NCBI GenBank assembly: GCA_036346205.1
Contig: JARFJB010002137.1
Span: 244,501 to 308,500 of the forward strand
Direction: 5' to 3'
DNA: 64,000 bases
DNA from: Vesta saturnalis
Lineage: Eukaryota; Arthropoda; Insecta; Coleoptera; Lampyridae
The notes under the pieces were generated by a model. It did no database searches and was not told the origin of the DNA. It saw nothing but the letters and a program-made list of their open reading frames with translations. Numbering within the stretch: position 1 is the stretch's first letter; every line of letters begins with the position of its first letter. Below, in pieces: positions 32,641 through 44,227 of the stretch. Position numbers and translations under genes: made by a program.

Positions 32641-33880
32641 AAGGATTCAAACTGACCTTGATGCACCATTTCCACAGAGCCACAAATTGATATGAATTCG
32701 CCCACAAGCAACGCTGCTTTTTATAGTGAAAGCATTGAAAAAAAAGTTTTGTTTTCATTCCTTAGCAATAAACCATTTCTTATTTACGTTTTTGATTATA
32801 CACTGTTTAACCATAATCACCGCTTAACCACACTTTTAACTATTTAGTAGACTGGCACGTCGTTCATTGGTGCCCACAGCGCAGTTATCAATCTGAATAA
32901 TTAAAGTGGAATTATCAACTTTAGGATTGAAAAATCAAAATCGTGTTACTGTTTATTACGAACATGTTACAAAATAGGTATCTACAAAAATGTTTTTTTT
33001 TCTATGGCGACATAAATTCCATTTTTATGAATCCATTATTGTTTATGTTATTTAATCTTCTTTTCTGCTGGAAGTAGCAATAATACTCAAGAACGACTAT
33101 AAGTGCAAATATTCACGATTTAAATCCTAAAATATTCATAGGTTTAAATCCTGAATTTTATTTATATTTTACAATCTTTAAACGTTCGATAACTTGTTAA
33201 CACAGTTATTACTTTTTGGAGGACGAAGAAGAAATTACTATTGAAACGTTTAAAGATTGGAAATATAAGTATAAATTAATGATCTTAACCCAGAGATAAG
33301 TATTTTCAATCATTTATAAAAGTGACGTCATTTAACAACCCGATAACTGAATGACTTTAAAAACATTTTTAAACATTTTTAATTGGATTAACTGTTTCAC
33401 CAAAAATTAAAATTGTCAATTACCTATGCACACCAGTTAACTGTAATAATAAAAAAAACGAAGAAAGGTTAAAAGTACATCTAATTAAAATAACGAAAAC
33501 AAGTAAGTAATAAAAAAATATCAATGAGGGAAATGTTCATAATGCAATTCAAATTCATGTTCATAAATGTTGGCGATTGTTACCGAAAAATTGAAAACTT
33601 GTTTCCAGAGCGCCCCATAACAAGCGTTGTACCTAATTAACCCTGCATAAGGTTGTGGACATTTTATAGTAACATAATTACCCCATTCAATTCATCAGTT
33701 GAGATATTAGTCATATAAATATTGTGAAACAGTAACGGAAATTTTTTGTTGCAAAAAACTGAAATAAGGTAGAGATACTGTAAACCACGGATCATCCGTA
33801 AACCATAGACACTCTGAACAGATCGACCGAACGTAAGAAACCAAGGGAATCAAGTGAGAAAATTTCTTGAAAATTTTGGA
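32641..33880. other. No recognisable feature
   Basis: AT-rich DNA after recombinase copy a. If that element has a 3' end it lies here, but I see no inverted or direct terminal repeat. Confidence 0.4.
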
Positions 33881-33884
33881 CGTG

Positions 33885-34212
33885 GTACGACTGTATCAAT
33901 TACTCGCTTCAACTAACATTTTAAAATGGTTTTAGGAGCCTGAAATTCTCGTTCTCGGCGACGGGTATTGGTACTTAGGCCTTCTTCTACTCTTTCTAAA
34001 ATTTTTCCCACAGTTCGAGTTGTTCACAATGCACACATTCAGAGTGTTTTTTAAAGCCACCCGTTTCTGACGGTGACGCCCAATATGGCAATTATATGTG
34101 ACTTATTAGTATAAACCCAACCACATCGAAAACCAATTTCTCCGTACACAAGGAGTACATCAGCCCTGGAGGACTTCGTATGGTTGCCCATTTTTAATGG
34201 TAAATTGAAAAA
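33885..34212 (-). pseudogene. Mariner-like transposase N-terminal relic
   Basis: Minus strand gives SSRADVLLVYGEIGF, a form of the E/RADMxxVYGE helix-turn-helix start seen in arthropod mariner-like transposases, and in another frame TVGKILERVEEGLSTNTRRR followed by EFQAPKTI, the usual ILERVEENPSTSTRR segment before the catalytic domain. The catalytic residues are absent. Decayed and partial; identification rests on these two segments. Confidence 0.6.
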
Positions 34213-34499
34213 TTTATAATTTCAATCTGACAGATTTGCGAATTGTTATTGCAAAAAATCATTACACAAAAATTATATCTTTTTGGTGTTCGTTTGTAGT
34301 GAGTATAAACAAAAATGTACTTTATGAGTTACAAAATATACCAACTGTTATATTTCAATTAAAAAAATAGTATACGTCAATTGTACGCTGTCTCATTTTA
34401 GACAATCCACCTTCTTTACAACAACAATGTTTGCTTATAACGTCAATTTTATAAACTATCTTATTAAACGTAAAACTAATGTTTTTGAGTTTACCTGTT

Positions 34500-35395
34500 T
34501 ATCTTTGAATTGAATTGAATTGAATGTTTGAGATCTAAAGTCTACGATATGTCCAATACGTGTTCCTCGGGCGATACGATTTACATCATTTACCTTTATG
34601 AGTATGAAATTGTTTCTTAAGGACAACAAACTCTGTCAAGGAACGTGATCCCGGAATAACTGTTTGATGGCAAAGCTAATGGGAGCCCGGACTTATTCTC
34701 AAACACAATAGGATGATGGATAGAAGGATATTGAATTGTCAAGAGATGCCAACGAACAACTATCTTAAATTTGTTCATATCATAAGTAAGAGGAAAAGAG
34801 GAACCAGGGAGATCATTCTAGAGTTTAGAAACCGTATGGATGAATGTGGATTGCGCCCATTTGGTACGACAAGTGGAGATTTGTACTGCATACTGATGAT
34901 GAGAATGAGCGCACCGACTATTTCTATCAAATGGAGCTCGAGATGATATCAAAGAATGTCATTCAGCAGGACAATAGCCATTATAATACCGATAATACAA
35001 AGAAAGAACTGAAACGATTCTTCTATGCTCAAGGGACTGTATATCAGAAGTTAAGAACGGGTCATTTATAAGTCTAATCGCTCTATTTTGAATGCGATCA
35101 ACGATATCGAGAATGTATTAGGGAACACAAACCCAAAGGTGAGAATTATATTCTGGATGAGGTCGAATGTGGGCCTTATGCAGCAGAAAGAGTCGTCGGG
35201 AGGTAAAGTATTGCTTAGATCTGTACAAAAAGCCTATTTTACGAGCAGCTGTGTTGGTAGCTGGCATAAGATGGTCAACCCATGATAGATTTGAACATAA
35301 AGTCATTCCCAACATAGTAATAGACTCTGAAAGCTTAAGATCTGAACCATTCATACTTGCAACAGGAAATTGAATGATTGTGGATTAGTTGTAAA
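34500..35395 (-). pseudogene. CR1-like LINE 3' end
   Basis: Minus strand, from 35395 down: LKLSESITMLGMTLCSNLSW, DHLMPATNTAARKIGFLYRS, FTSRRLFLLHKAHIRPHPEY, DIVDRIQNRAIRLINDP, LSLYYRYYNGYCPAE, and the closing WNDLPGSSFP-like and KIVVRWHLLT words. This is the thumb and C-terminal tail of a CR1/Jockey-type reverse transcriptase; the catalytic palm is missing. The 3' end at about 34505-34530 is a short AATTC tandem repeat (CAATTCAATTCAATTCAA), typical of CR1-type tails. Frameshifts make it non-functional. Confidence 0.85.
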
Positions 35396-35399
35396 AACA

Positions 35400-35855
35400 A
35401 AACAAATGGGTCTAGAGTCAACTAAAAATTGCAAAAATTTTTTTCTAAAAATCATGTATTGGACTTTTTTGTTATACATATATTTCCTTCGCGAGAGGTA
35501 TAATTATAATTATTGTTTATGAACACCAAAGTGATAGATTAATAGTATATAAGTTGAGAATTTTTTAAGTTAACAATAGTAGTAGGCCTTGAAAATGTCG
35601 CTCGTTATTTCTTTAGTATTTCAACACGTTATTATTGCCGCAATCGAACGTTTGTTGTAGTACTTTAGTAGCAAGCCATGTAAAATTATCGCTAGATATT
35701 ACTCGTTTTGTTTTATACTAGACTGCTTGTAATGATGAAGTAATTATGCACATAGTAAGGAAACGGACACACAGGATGAGGGTTGAAAATATAACTACAT
35801 TCGGTAGTGCTAGAGAGAAAATAGAAAGACCTATCCTGATTACACAAGAGGCGTA
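35400..35855. other. No recognisable feature
   Basis: AT-rich spacer between the CR1-like fragment and the Penelope family 3 tail. Confidence 0.4.
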
Positions 35856-35859
35856 CCTA

Positions 35860-36345
35860 GCATCATTTCTAAAGTTAATTTAAAAGCAGAAAATAGTTTT
35901 CAAACTCTTTTAGGCAATTGAAAGGATCAAGTGGCAGGCGTACAATTTATAAAATTGATTGTAAAAACTACTAACATATATGTGCAGCGCAACCTAAACG
36001 ACCTATCAAAATTCGCTTTGAGAAAATTTAGCTGATATCAAACGCAAACGTAGAGACAATTTTGCTTTACCCCTACATACCATATATTGGTAACAATAAT
36101 GTAGTTGATAACGTATCTTTAATCAAACATGTTAATAAAAAGTATAAATTTGATTGCTACGGATGTTTAGAGATCGAAAACAGACACACTTTAATGAATA
36201 ATGATGATCACGGCCATTTAGGCTACTCCGAACTTAGAAACTTTTTATAGTTTGTCCTTGTCGACAGCTGATGATGATCGCGTAGGTATCGAAATGTGTT
36301 CGGTTCGGTTAAATTTAGTTGTGTTAGGTGGTTGTATTTTGATTA
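35860..36345 (+). pseudogene. Penelope family 3, GIY-YIG domain and terminal repeat
   Basis: Plus strand shows NFKAENSFQTLLGN-like then KDQVAG, IYVQRNLN (worn IYVGQTKRNL), and from 36062 NNVVDNVSLIKHVNKKYKFD, CYGCLEIENRHTLMNNDD, HGHLGYSEL. This is the GIY-YIG endonuclease domain at the end of a Penelope protein, with the GIY-YIG core damaged. It is followed by TCGACAGCTGATGATGATCG, the hammerhead-like core, and the stretch that also forms the arms of the palindrome at 3037-3184. Confidence 0.65.
36261..36310 (+). ncRNA. Hammerhead-like core, second copy
   Basis: CTGATGA at 36268-36274 and GAAA at 36291-36294 enclose GATCGCGTAGGTATC, where only the outer three pairs of stem II form. Same order and spacing as 3106-3132, hence conserved position in the element, but pairing is poor. 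Confidence 0.3.
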
Positions 36346-36349
36346 CTTT

Positions 36350-36891
36350 TTCATTTTTACATTTTTCTAATGAAAACAAAATTTATATTGCAAATTTTAA
36401 AGGTTTATAAATTTGTAACAGTATCAAATTGTTTTGAAACATCTTCTATTTTAATTCTTTTTATCATTTTTTCTGTGATATAACAGAAACAATTGCGTAA
36501 AATTATGCTTTATGTATTATTTTTGAGAATTTATTTGTTTTGCCACTCTGTATAGATACAAATATTTACAAATATTTATAAATTTTTAATAACAAGCAAA
36601 CCCTTTTGAAACACTCTGTATGCCAATCTCTTCAACATTTTTATCTTCTCTGCAGCAGAAATATATCTCTGAAGTTCAATAGTTTCAAAGATTTAGTAAT
36701 TGTAAAAATTTAAAAAATGACAGGTCGATGGACTTTACTGACCTACCTTTTCGTATTCCTGATCATGTCAGAAGCTCAAACATATCACGCTTTCTAAACT
36801 TTTGCAAATCAACATAATTATTTCCGTTTACCACCAGTAAAAGCCAAAGAGTGGCTGTAAAACAATAAATAAAAAATCCTTAATCCATTCA
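36350..36891. other. No recognisable gene
   Basis: AT-rich DNA with two CTCTGTAT words (36505 and 36616) like those found at ends of foldback-type repeats here. No coding. Confidence 0.35.
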
Positions 36892-38668
36892 AAATCGCTC
36901 CCAATAAGAAGATATCTGGTGTGGAACAACTCACGAATCCATGTCAATTCATCGCGCGACGATTCATCGCGCGACAATTATTCGGCGACAATTCATCGCT
37001 AGGACAATTTATCGCGCGAAATTTCATATTGACTATAAAGACTGGAAAATATGCACTTAAAAAGGATACAATATATGCATGCAATATGCACTAAAAATGT
37101 ATACTTTTACTGAGAAATTTCAAGTAATTAGAATGTCTGAGTTTATTTATTCATTACTATTTTCTTATTTAGTTTTCTTAATGTTTTGGTTTATTCATCT
37201 TGTTTGATTTATTGATATCTTCTTAATTATTTTTTCTTAAATTGAATTGAATTATTGAAATCTGTTATTTCTTCTCATCGTGCGTCTTTAATGTTAATCC
37301 CTAAAATTGGTACTAGTGGCGGAGTTCGAACAAGAAATTATCGTTGCCTGGAGTTTGTGGCAGAGTTCGGAAACGCCGTATCAAATATTGAACAATAATT
37401 TTAAAATGTTTGCATTGTACTTAAAATAATATCACTCTATATTATTGTGTTCATATTGTATCTTGTATTTTTATTGAAAATAATAAGATGGCGGCAATTT
37501 AGTAAATTTATTGATATAAAATGTATTTATACAAACTATAAACTATTTTTAATACGATGAAATGTCGCGCGATGAATTGTTGCGCGGTAAATTGACGGGA
37601 CACCACAAATGACGACCTTCGAACTTACAAAATGGAAACTAAATAAATGAAATAATGTTAATAACAATTTTTTTAGAATAATTATGCAACCTCCTTTATA
37701 TTAAGTTCATTACGAAAATAGGCATCATTGTAAAAACAAAAATAATATCTATGTCAAACAGACGGTTAAAACTTCATGTAAAATAGAGGTTAATAGACAT
37801 CTAGAATATGATTTTCAATCATATTTATTTAATTTTTACACTTATTTGGCTTTATAATAAGAAATTTGATAAAGAAAAGTTAAGTAAAATTAAATTTTCT
37901 TTAAAAAATATGTCCACACATTTTCTTATAAAATTTATCCGTATTCAGATATTGAAAAAAATTTAGCGAATACTTAAATTCCATTTTACCAATTTCTTAC
38001 GCGTCGTATCAAAAAAAAATCTATATGCTGTAATTTTTTTTTTTTTTTGGAATATGCAGCTGTTTTAGAAATATTTAATCAAAACCAAAAACTTATAACC
38101 CCTCCCCTCTCCGGCGTTTCTCCCATAATCTAATCCGCTCCAGAAGATATGAAAGCAAGTTTAAACATGAAATTTTAATTACATACGTGTTTTTCTGAAG
38201 TTATCGTGGATACTACCATTCATCCACCCACTTAAATTCTACCTTAGGAATTTTTTTGTCGCTAAATTACCCGTCGTATCAAAAAATTGCATAGAATGTA
38301 ATTAATCTATACGATTAAAGTGTATGTATTGGTATTTTTTTTTCTTCGAAATATAACAGCTGTTTCAGAAATATTTGATAAAAATCAAAAGCAGCTCCTA
38401 ATAACCCCTCCCCTTCACCGATGCCGAATTTCTCTCAAGTTTAAATGCAAAATTTTAAGTATATAGGTGTTTTTGTTCTAGAGTTACCGTGGGTATTAAC
38501 ATACAACCACACATCCACACACGCAGAGACATCCAGACATGATGGCCGGTCTTGGCGAAACTTGGCCAAACTTTGTAAAATGAGCTAATAAGTCGATTTA
38601 GGTATATTGAAAAAACCTTCTACCTACCTTCTATACCTACATCTGTATATGTAGGCTGGAAGGTAAAA
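36892..38668 (-). repeat. Family A, longest copy (copy 5), minus strand
   Basis: Reads from CCTTCCAGCCTACATATAC at 38661 to the GTTCCACACCAGATATC end at 36898. Near the start is a TG/CA-rich seed (CACACATCCACACACGC at 38510). The middle holds two tandem units of about 270 bases (38005-38245 and 38276-38520), each with a CAGCTGTTT...AGAAATATTT stretch, an ACCCCTCCCCT stretch and a TGAAATTTTAA or GCAAAATTTTAA stretch. The ends CCTTCCAACCTAC and GTAGGTTGGAAGG are inverted repeats of each other. A MITE is nested at 36931-37604. Confidence 0.8.
36931..37604. mobile_element. Nested MITE with CATCGCGCGAC subterminal repeats
   Basis: Left end TGTCAATTCATCGCGCGAC repeated as GATTCATCGCGCGAC and similar; right end, inverted, GTCAATTTACCGCGCAAC then AATTCATCGCGCGAC. 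It interrupts family A between AACTCACGA and GACGACCTTCG, so a CACGA/GACGA-type duplication is likely. The interior is AT-rich and non-coding. The CpG-rich ends contrast strongly with the rest. Confidence 0.75.
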
Positions 38669-40299
38669 ATCGTAAAATTTAGTGTTTACCCATTATAAAA
38701 ATACAATATTTCTAATATAGAGCGGAGGTGCACCAAATGCTATCCAATAAAATCATAAAATTTAGTTTTGTCCCTTCACAACACTTTTACTACAAGAAAT
38801 CGGTCAATAAGTAAGGATCTGTATCATAGAATTTAATCTTTTTATGCGAAAACCCTACGCCAAAGAAAAAATGGAGAGACCAGATTTGCTCAGAAAGGAA
38901 TGAGGTTTTTAAAAATAATTTTTACTTTAAGAAAAAGCAGTGGCGTATCACTTATCTCTTTAAAATGATTCAGTGAAAATCCCGCCCAAACGCCACTGGG
39001 AAGAATAATAAATATGTTGTACAAAAAATACCTTTTGATTCATAGTAGATCTACGTTTCACAAAAATATCTGGCGTCATAAAAAATTTTTTTTTCTTAAA
39101 AATGTAGCCCCCTGTAGTTCAAAAGTTAAGACCTTTAGGACATAGGTTCATATGAAATTTTTTTCTCAAAATGGACCCAAGAATAACCTTCCTAATATTA
39201 GCTTATTATTAAGAAACACCCTGTACATACATATAATATTGAGGGACCTATATTATTTAGATTCCATTCAATCAAACAATTTTGATAAAATAGGCATCAT
39301 GAATTTTTTTATATTTATTTAAACGCTTTTCGACCAAACTGTTCATTACAAAAAATATAGTAGATTTACGTATATAAATCCACAACCGAAGCATATTTCT
39401 ATAAAAGTAATCAGTACAAAATAATTTTCTTTAAATAATCTAAAAGAGCTATAAAACCGTTAAAAAGCATTTATGTCCATGTCTTATTACACCGTAATTA
39501 TATGTTTTTTTATGTTTCTATGAATTTCCAGAAATGCACCAATTTAAATATCTAAAAAGCACAATCTTTATAAACTATGCAAAACATTTTAATGATTTCC
39601 ATATTTCTTATCAAAAATAGAATCGTTATGGAGCATTTTATAGTATTTATTGGTACAATCTTAATTGATTGATACATTTGATCGCCATTAAAAGAAATTA
39701 ATTTAGAGTAGTTTATATGACCGGTTCTCCTTGATCTGTGTGCATCGATTTAAATTAAAAAACGAGATTGAAACTTATTCAGAATACTTTATTTTAATAG
39801 ATAAGTAAATTAAAAAAAAACCTTAATGAATGACATGTTCACATTTTTAAACATGACTATGTATATGCTTATCTTTATTTTTGGCTTACTTTTTATTATT
39901 CCACTACGGATATGGATATGTTGCAATTTTCTAACTTGAAACTCGTTTCACTTATTTTACTTCTTATTGAATCCTGAAGTTCGCTGATCTATTAAGTACG
40001 TAATTATTTTGTGTTGTCATGTCAGATAAATTATATAATTAGCATATGTATTATAGATAATATTATAAATTATGTCTACACCTACTGATGTCTTTTTATA
40101 TACATAAGGCGTACAAGTGCGTTTCCCTGAATTTCTAATTCTTCCATAAAGTTAAAAATGTATTTGGTTTAACTAAAAAGGGTTCTGCATCAGTAAACGT
40201 TTTGCAATTCATTTTATTTCCAGAATTCTTATGCTATATAGTTCAGGCACGTATTTGCTTTAGTTAAAGTAAATAACGTCTTTATGTAAGTAATCATTT
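38669..40299. other. No recognisable gene; faint repeat features
   Basis: A short inverted pair CAGTGGCG/CGCCACTG (38938 and 38991) and an ACACCCTGTACATA word at 39218 look like repeat ends. Otherwise AT-rich with no coding signal. Confidence 0.35.
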
Positions 40300-40320
40300 T
40301 GGTCTATTTTCTTAAACATT

Positions 40321-40560
40321 CCCTTGTTTACGCAAGAGGAAGTTCGAGCCAGATCGTTGTCGCTTACGAAGGGGGGTTGTTGAAAGAGTCAATACTGTTA
40401 CAAGCACAGGACAGAGACAAACATGGGGATGATTCTCACCAATGTGCTCTGGTGAGACGGGGGCCATCTTGTCTAGTACGGATCAATACAAATCCGGGCC
40501 GTCGCTCGATAGAGCTTTTGAGCTGCATTCCTAAGCATGCGCTTTTATGTATAGGATGAT
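40321..40560 (+). other. GC-richer island with an open frame, unidentified
   Basis: About 240 bases are clearly richer in G and C than the flanks, and the plus strand stays open for 86 codons (40299-40559), including GGLLKESILLQAQDRDK. I do not recognise the protein. There is no splice or start context I can defend. It might be a piece of an exon, an LTR or an unlisted repeat. Confidence 0.3.
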
Positions 40561-43500
40561 GGTGTCCAGGTCCTTGGGTGGAAAAGTTAAAATAATTTAA
40601 AAATAAATACTGGTGAATTTACTTAAACATAAACTGAAAAAAAAAGTTTACTTTGTGCAATTGTTCAAATTTGTGGATATCTGAATAACTAATATTCGTT
40701 ATAAAATAATCCTCGTAACAAGATATTTGTATTTGTAAGAATTATTATATTAATTAATCTCGATTGAAAAATGTAACATAAAGCTGTAACGTGTCTCTAC
40801 ATTATATATTTCATACTTAATTGAGAATACGTCATCAACAATTTTTAATCATATTTATGTGTATAAAAAATTTACAAGTTTTGTATTTTTGTAAAACCTG
40901 TTTTACTGTATTAAGTTATAAATAAGGCATAAATATTTGATGCAAAAAATTCCGTAGAGACCGCTGTAGTAAACGTCATTTCGCGTCGACCATAAAGTAA
41001 CGTGTTTATCGTAGTAGGCTCAGCAACTGGGGTTCTCTTCTTAATAAATTGTATCAAGTCAGACACAAGTGTAGGTTGGTGGGTAATTGAGAGGTTCATA
41101 TTTTCTTCGCTTCATTTTCTTACAGTTAATTAATTTACTTTAAACAATATAAGAACCGATTATATTACAAAATAACAGTATGTAGATTTAAATAATTAAT
41201 AGAGCTTTTAAAACAATTTAGAATCAATTATAAAAAAAAACATGTAACATACAATTATTTCAAGAATGGTTTTTTATATGAACTTTCTGGTTAGGTAAAT
41301 TTAAAGCAAAATTTCTTAAGTGCTTAATAAACAACAAAGATGGCGTCCGTCGGAGAAGCAAGTCTATGTTTTGGAAAATCTAGCATGGTAAAACAATATC
41401 TTCATGGACAGTCATTAAACAAAAAAAATTAATTACTTATTTGATTTATTAATTATTTATTAATGGAAAATCTAAATGTACAATAAGTATATAAAAACTA
41501 TTAAGTACCTTTTTTTAACGTACAATATATAATTTGAATAAATTTCGAGTAAAGATCTTATACAATAAAAAAAGTAACCGTATTTTAAGGAATTTATAGT
41601 AGAAAAATAAAAATTCATGATCTGAAAAATCCAAGCGAACGACGCGTAAATTTCCAACCCATTGATCAATGTATTCGCATGATCATCGCCGTCAAGTTAC
41701 AGTTTCTGAGTTTGCAACTTTTATATTATAGTAGTTTTACTACTAGTTCGAAAATCAAAACAAGATTTTATTATGAAATTTAATTCCAAAATAAAACTTA
41801 TCCTATTACGAATTCCGTTTTCCTTTCTCTTATATTAGTTTATCTAATAATATAATGGACATATTATACAAAAGTTATATAGAAAATGGATTTATCGTTA
41901 ACATTTTTTTGACAGATTTAAATTATACTATGTATTGGCATGAAAGAGGATTATTTTTAATCAATGTTATAATCGTCTACAATAAATTATATTCTATAAA
42001 ATATGGGTTATATTTATCATCATTTAAATTTTATTAACCTTTCAATTATAAACTAATTTTTAAATTTAAAAATTAGATTTTATACATTGTTTGCTTAATT
42101 ACAAAATTTTACAACTGCTAATACTTACTTCCAAACCTAATTTTTTTTTTTGGTCTACATTTTTTAACGTTTACGAAAGTACCTATTATTATTTATTCAA
42201 TCAGTTGAAAGTCGTTTAATTTGTAGACTATTACCTAAAATGTATAACTAAAACTAAAAACAAAGTTATGTTGCATTCAATGTAAAATAGCTTTAAAAAT
42301 TTATTAATAATACAAAGAATGAAATAAAAAATATTTTTATACTACATTATCTATAAAAATATAAAGAATTAATTTAAATAATATTTTAACTTTCTTTCAA
42401 GTTGCCGCAAATAATTTGGGTGTGGGAGCGTTACCGACCATATTAAATAGGTTTTATCAAAATATATGGCTGAATTATTAATATAAAAAAATATTATTAG
42501 GAGTTATTACGAATAAGTATATCTTATAAAATTCAATTTAGAATGTGGGAAGATCTTTCTGATCAAATACCCAATACGTATGTGAATTCATTTATCTTTA
42601 TGATTATGAAAACTGTTGAAGAAATGAAAAAATGTAGCCAATTAAACCTGTATATGTACATTGCACCACATAATAAGCAATACAAGTTCTAAAGCCACAC
42701 TTTTGCTGTTCAGTGTATTGTAACTACCTTTTATTTAATAACACGAATGTTTCACGGTGAGCGACCTTCATTTAATTCAATGTTTTAATGCAATCATTTA
42801 GGTCGCCAAATGCAGTAATATTGCACAATGTTCATATAAAAGATCCATTTTCTAAATACAGATTTTATTATAATGCAATCAATAGAATAAAAAAATGATA
42901 ATGGTGATTTACGTAATTATTGAACTCACAGTAAAAAAATTAAAAATACATTCAAAAAAATTCAATGGTAGAGGAAATACGAACGATTCCAATTATTTTC
43001 GATTACTCTGTACTTTCCTATTTATTTTACGTTATATTTAATTTCATTAATGTTCTGTGGTAGTAAAAGAATTCATTAGGTATATAAAATGGATATAAGT
43101 TTTGTATTTATACCTTTTCTATATAATGCTCATTTTTAGAGAAATATTGTGTGTTTGTGTTGAATGTTTGAATAGTTTTATAAAACAAAACCGTTTAAGT
43201 TGCAGTAAAGGCTTAAGTGTAAATTAAATAGTTATTAGTGAAGTTATTATGCATTATAATTTGAAACTTTCGAAAGATATATAGAAGCCACCATTCTATT
43301 ATCATTATTACTCTTCAGTAATATAATCAATACGCATTGTTAAGCGAAATTTTGTTTTTGTTTATGCATATATTTTTGAAGCATCCTATTAACGGTACGT
43401 TGACTTATAAGTTAATCAAATTAAATTTTCTGTTTAAATAGTTTTGCAAACTAACACCAAACAACGAGCACACCAAAACATAAAACAAGTCATTGTTCTA

Positions 43501-43960
43501 GAAATAAATTAATGACATGTAGTTGTTAAAATAATAAAATATAGAAATGTTCTTCATTAATTTAACACTATTCATTAATAATGAAGTTCACACCTTAAAA
43601 ACGGAATTTTTAAATGCAAACCTTGATCACTACAGCATTATTTCCTTTCACATGTAAAAATCGACGTAAAACCTTCAAGTTGGTACCAAAAAAGCTTGTA
43701 TTAACCAACCAACAGAAAATTTTCTACATAACAAATATATAATATATGATAATTAAATTACAAAATCCAAAATATTTTAGTTTAAAAATCCATAAATATT
43801 AAAAATAAAATTAAACAGTATGAGAAATTATGAAAGCTCTCTTAAACAAAGGTATACTATACAATGTTAAATATTGAGAAAAAAATTTGAGAGATTTATT
43901 AGTCTTATCAATACTTTTATATCAAGTAGTCAAAAATAACAAAGATATTATTATAAGTTT
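40561..43960. other. No recognisable feature
   Basis: 3.4 kb of very AT-rich DNA. A 62-codon minus-strand frame at 40911-41099 is the only slightly longer non-AT-like frame, without family resemblance. Confidence 0.4.
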
Positions 43961-43962
43961 TT

Positions 43963-44119
43963 TGTTATGAACGATTAAGTTCAAAGGTAAATATGTAATT
44001 AAAAATTATTATTAATTTTATTAAATACATAAATAAAAAGTTTACCTCGAGTGGGATTTGAACCTACGAGGTAAACTTTTTATTTATGTATTTAATAAAA
44101 TTAATAATAATTTTTAATA
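43963..44119. repeat. Collapsed tRNA foldback palindrome
   Basis: After a flank shared with 12301-12336 (GTTATGAACGATTAAGTTCA), two arms of about 54 bases (43997-44050 and 44067-44119) face each other with only part of a T-arm (GTGGGATTTGAACCTACG) between them. Comparison with 12004-12300 shows that the tRNA bodies have been lost from the centre. Confidence 0.85.
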
Positions 44120-44227
44120 ACAAAGATGTTAGTTTGACGATTACTGATATTATGAACTATGGATTCGTGTTGCCTCTATAAACATTGAGAAAGCAGGATT
44201 ACTGGAATTAAGTTTTATTTAATTAAC

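Noticed and set aside
41472..42037. Ile/Tyr/Phe-rich open frames
   Set aside because: Typical products of extreme AT content; no start context or motif.
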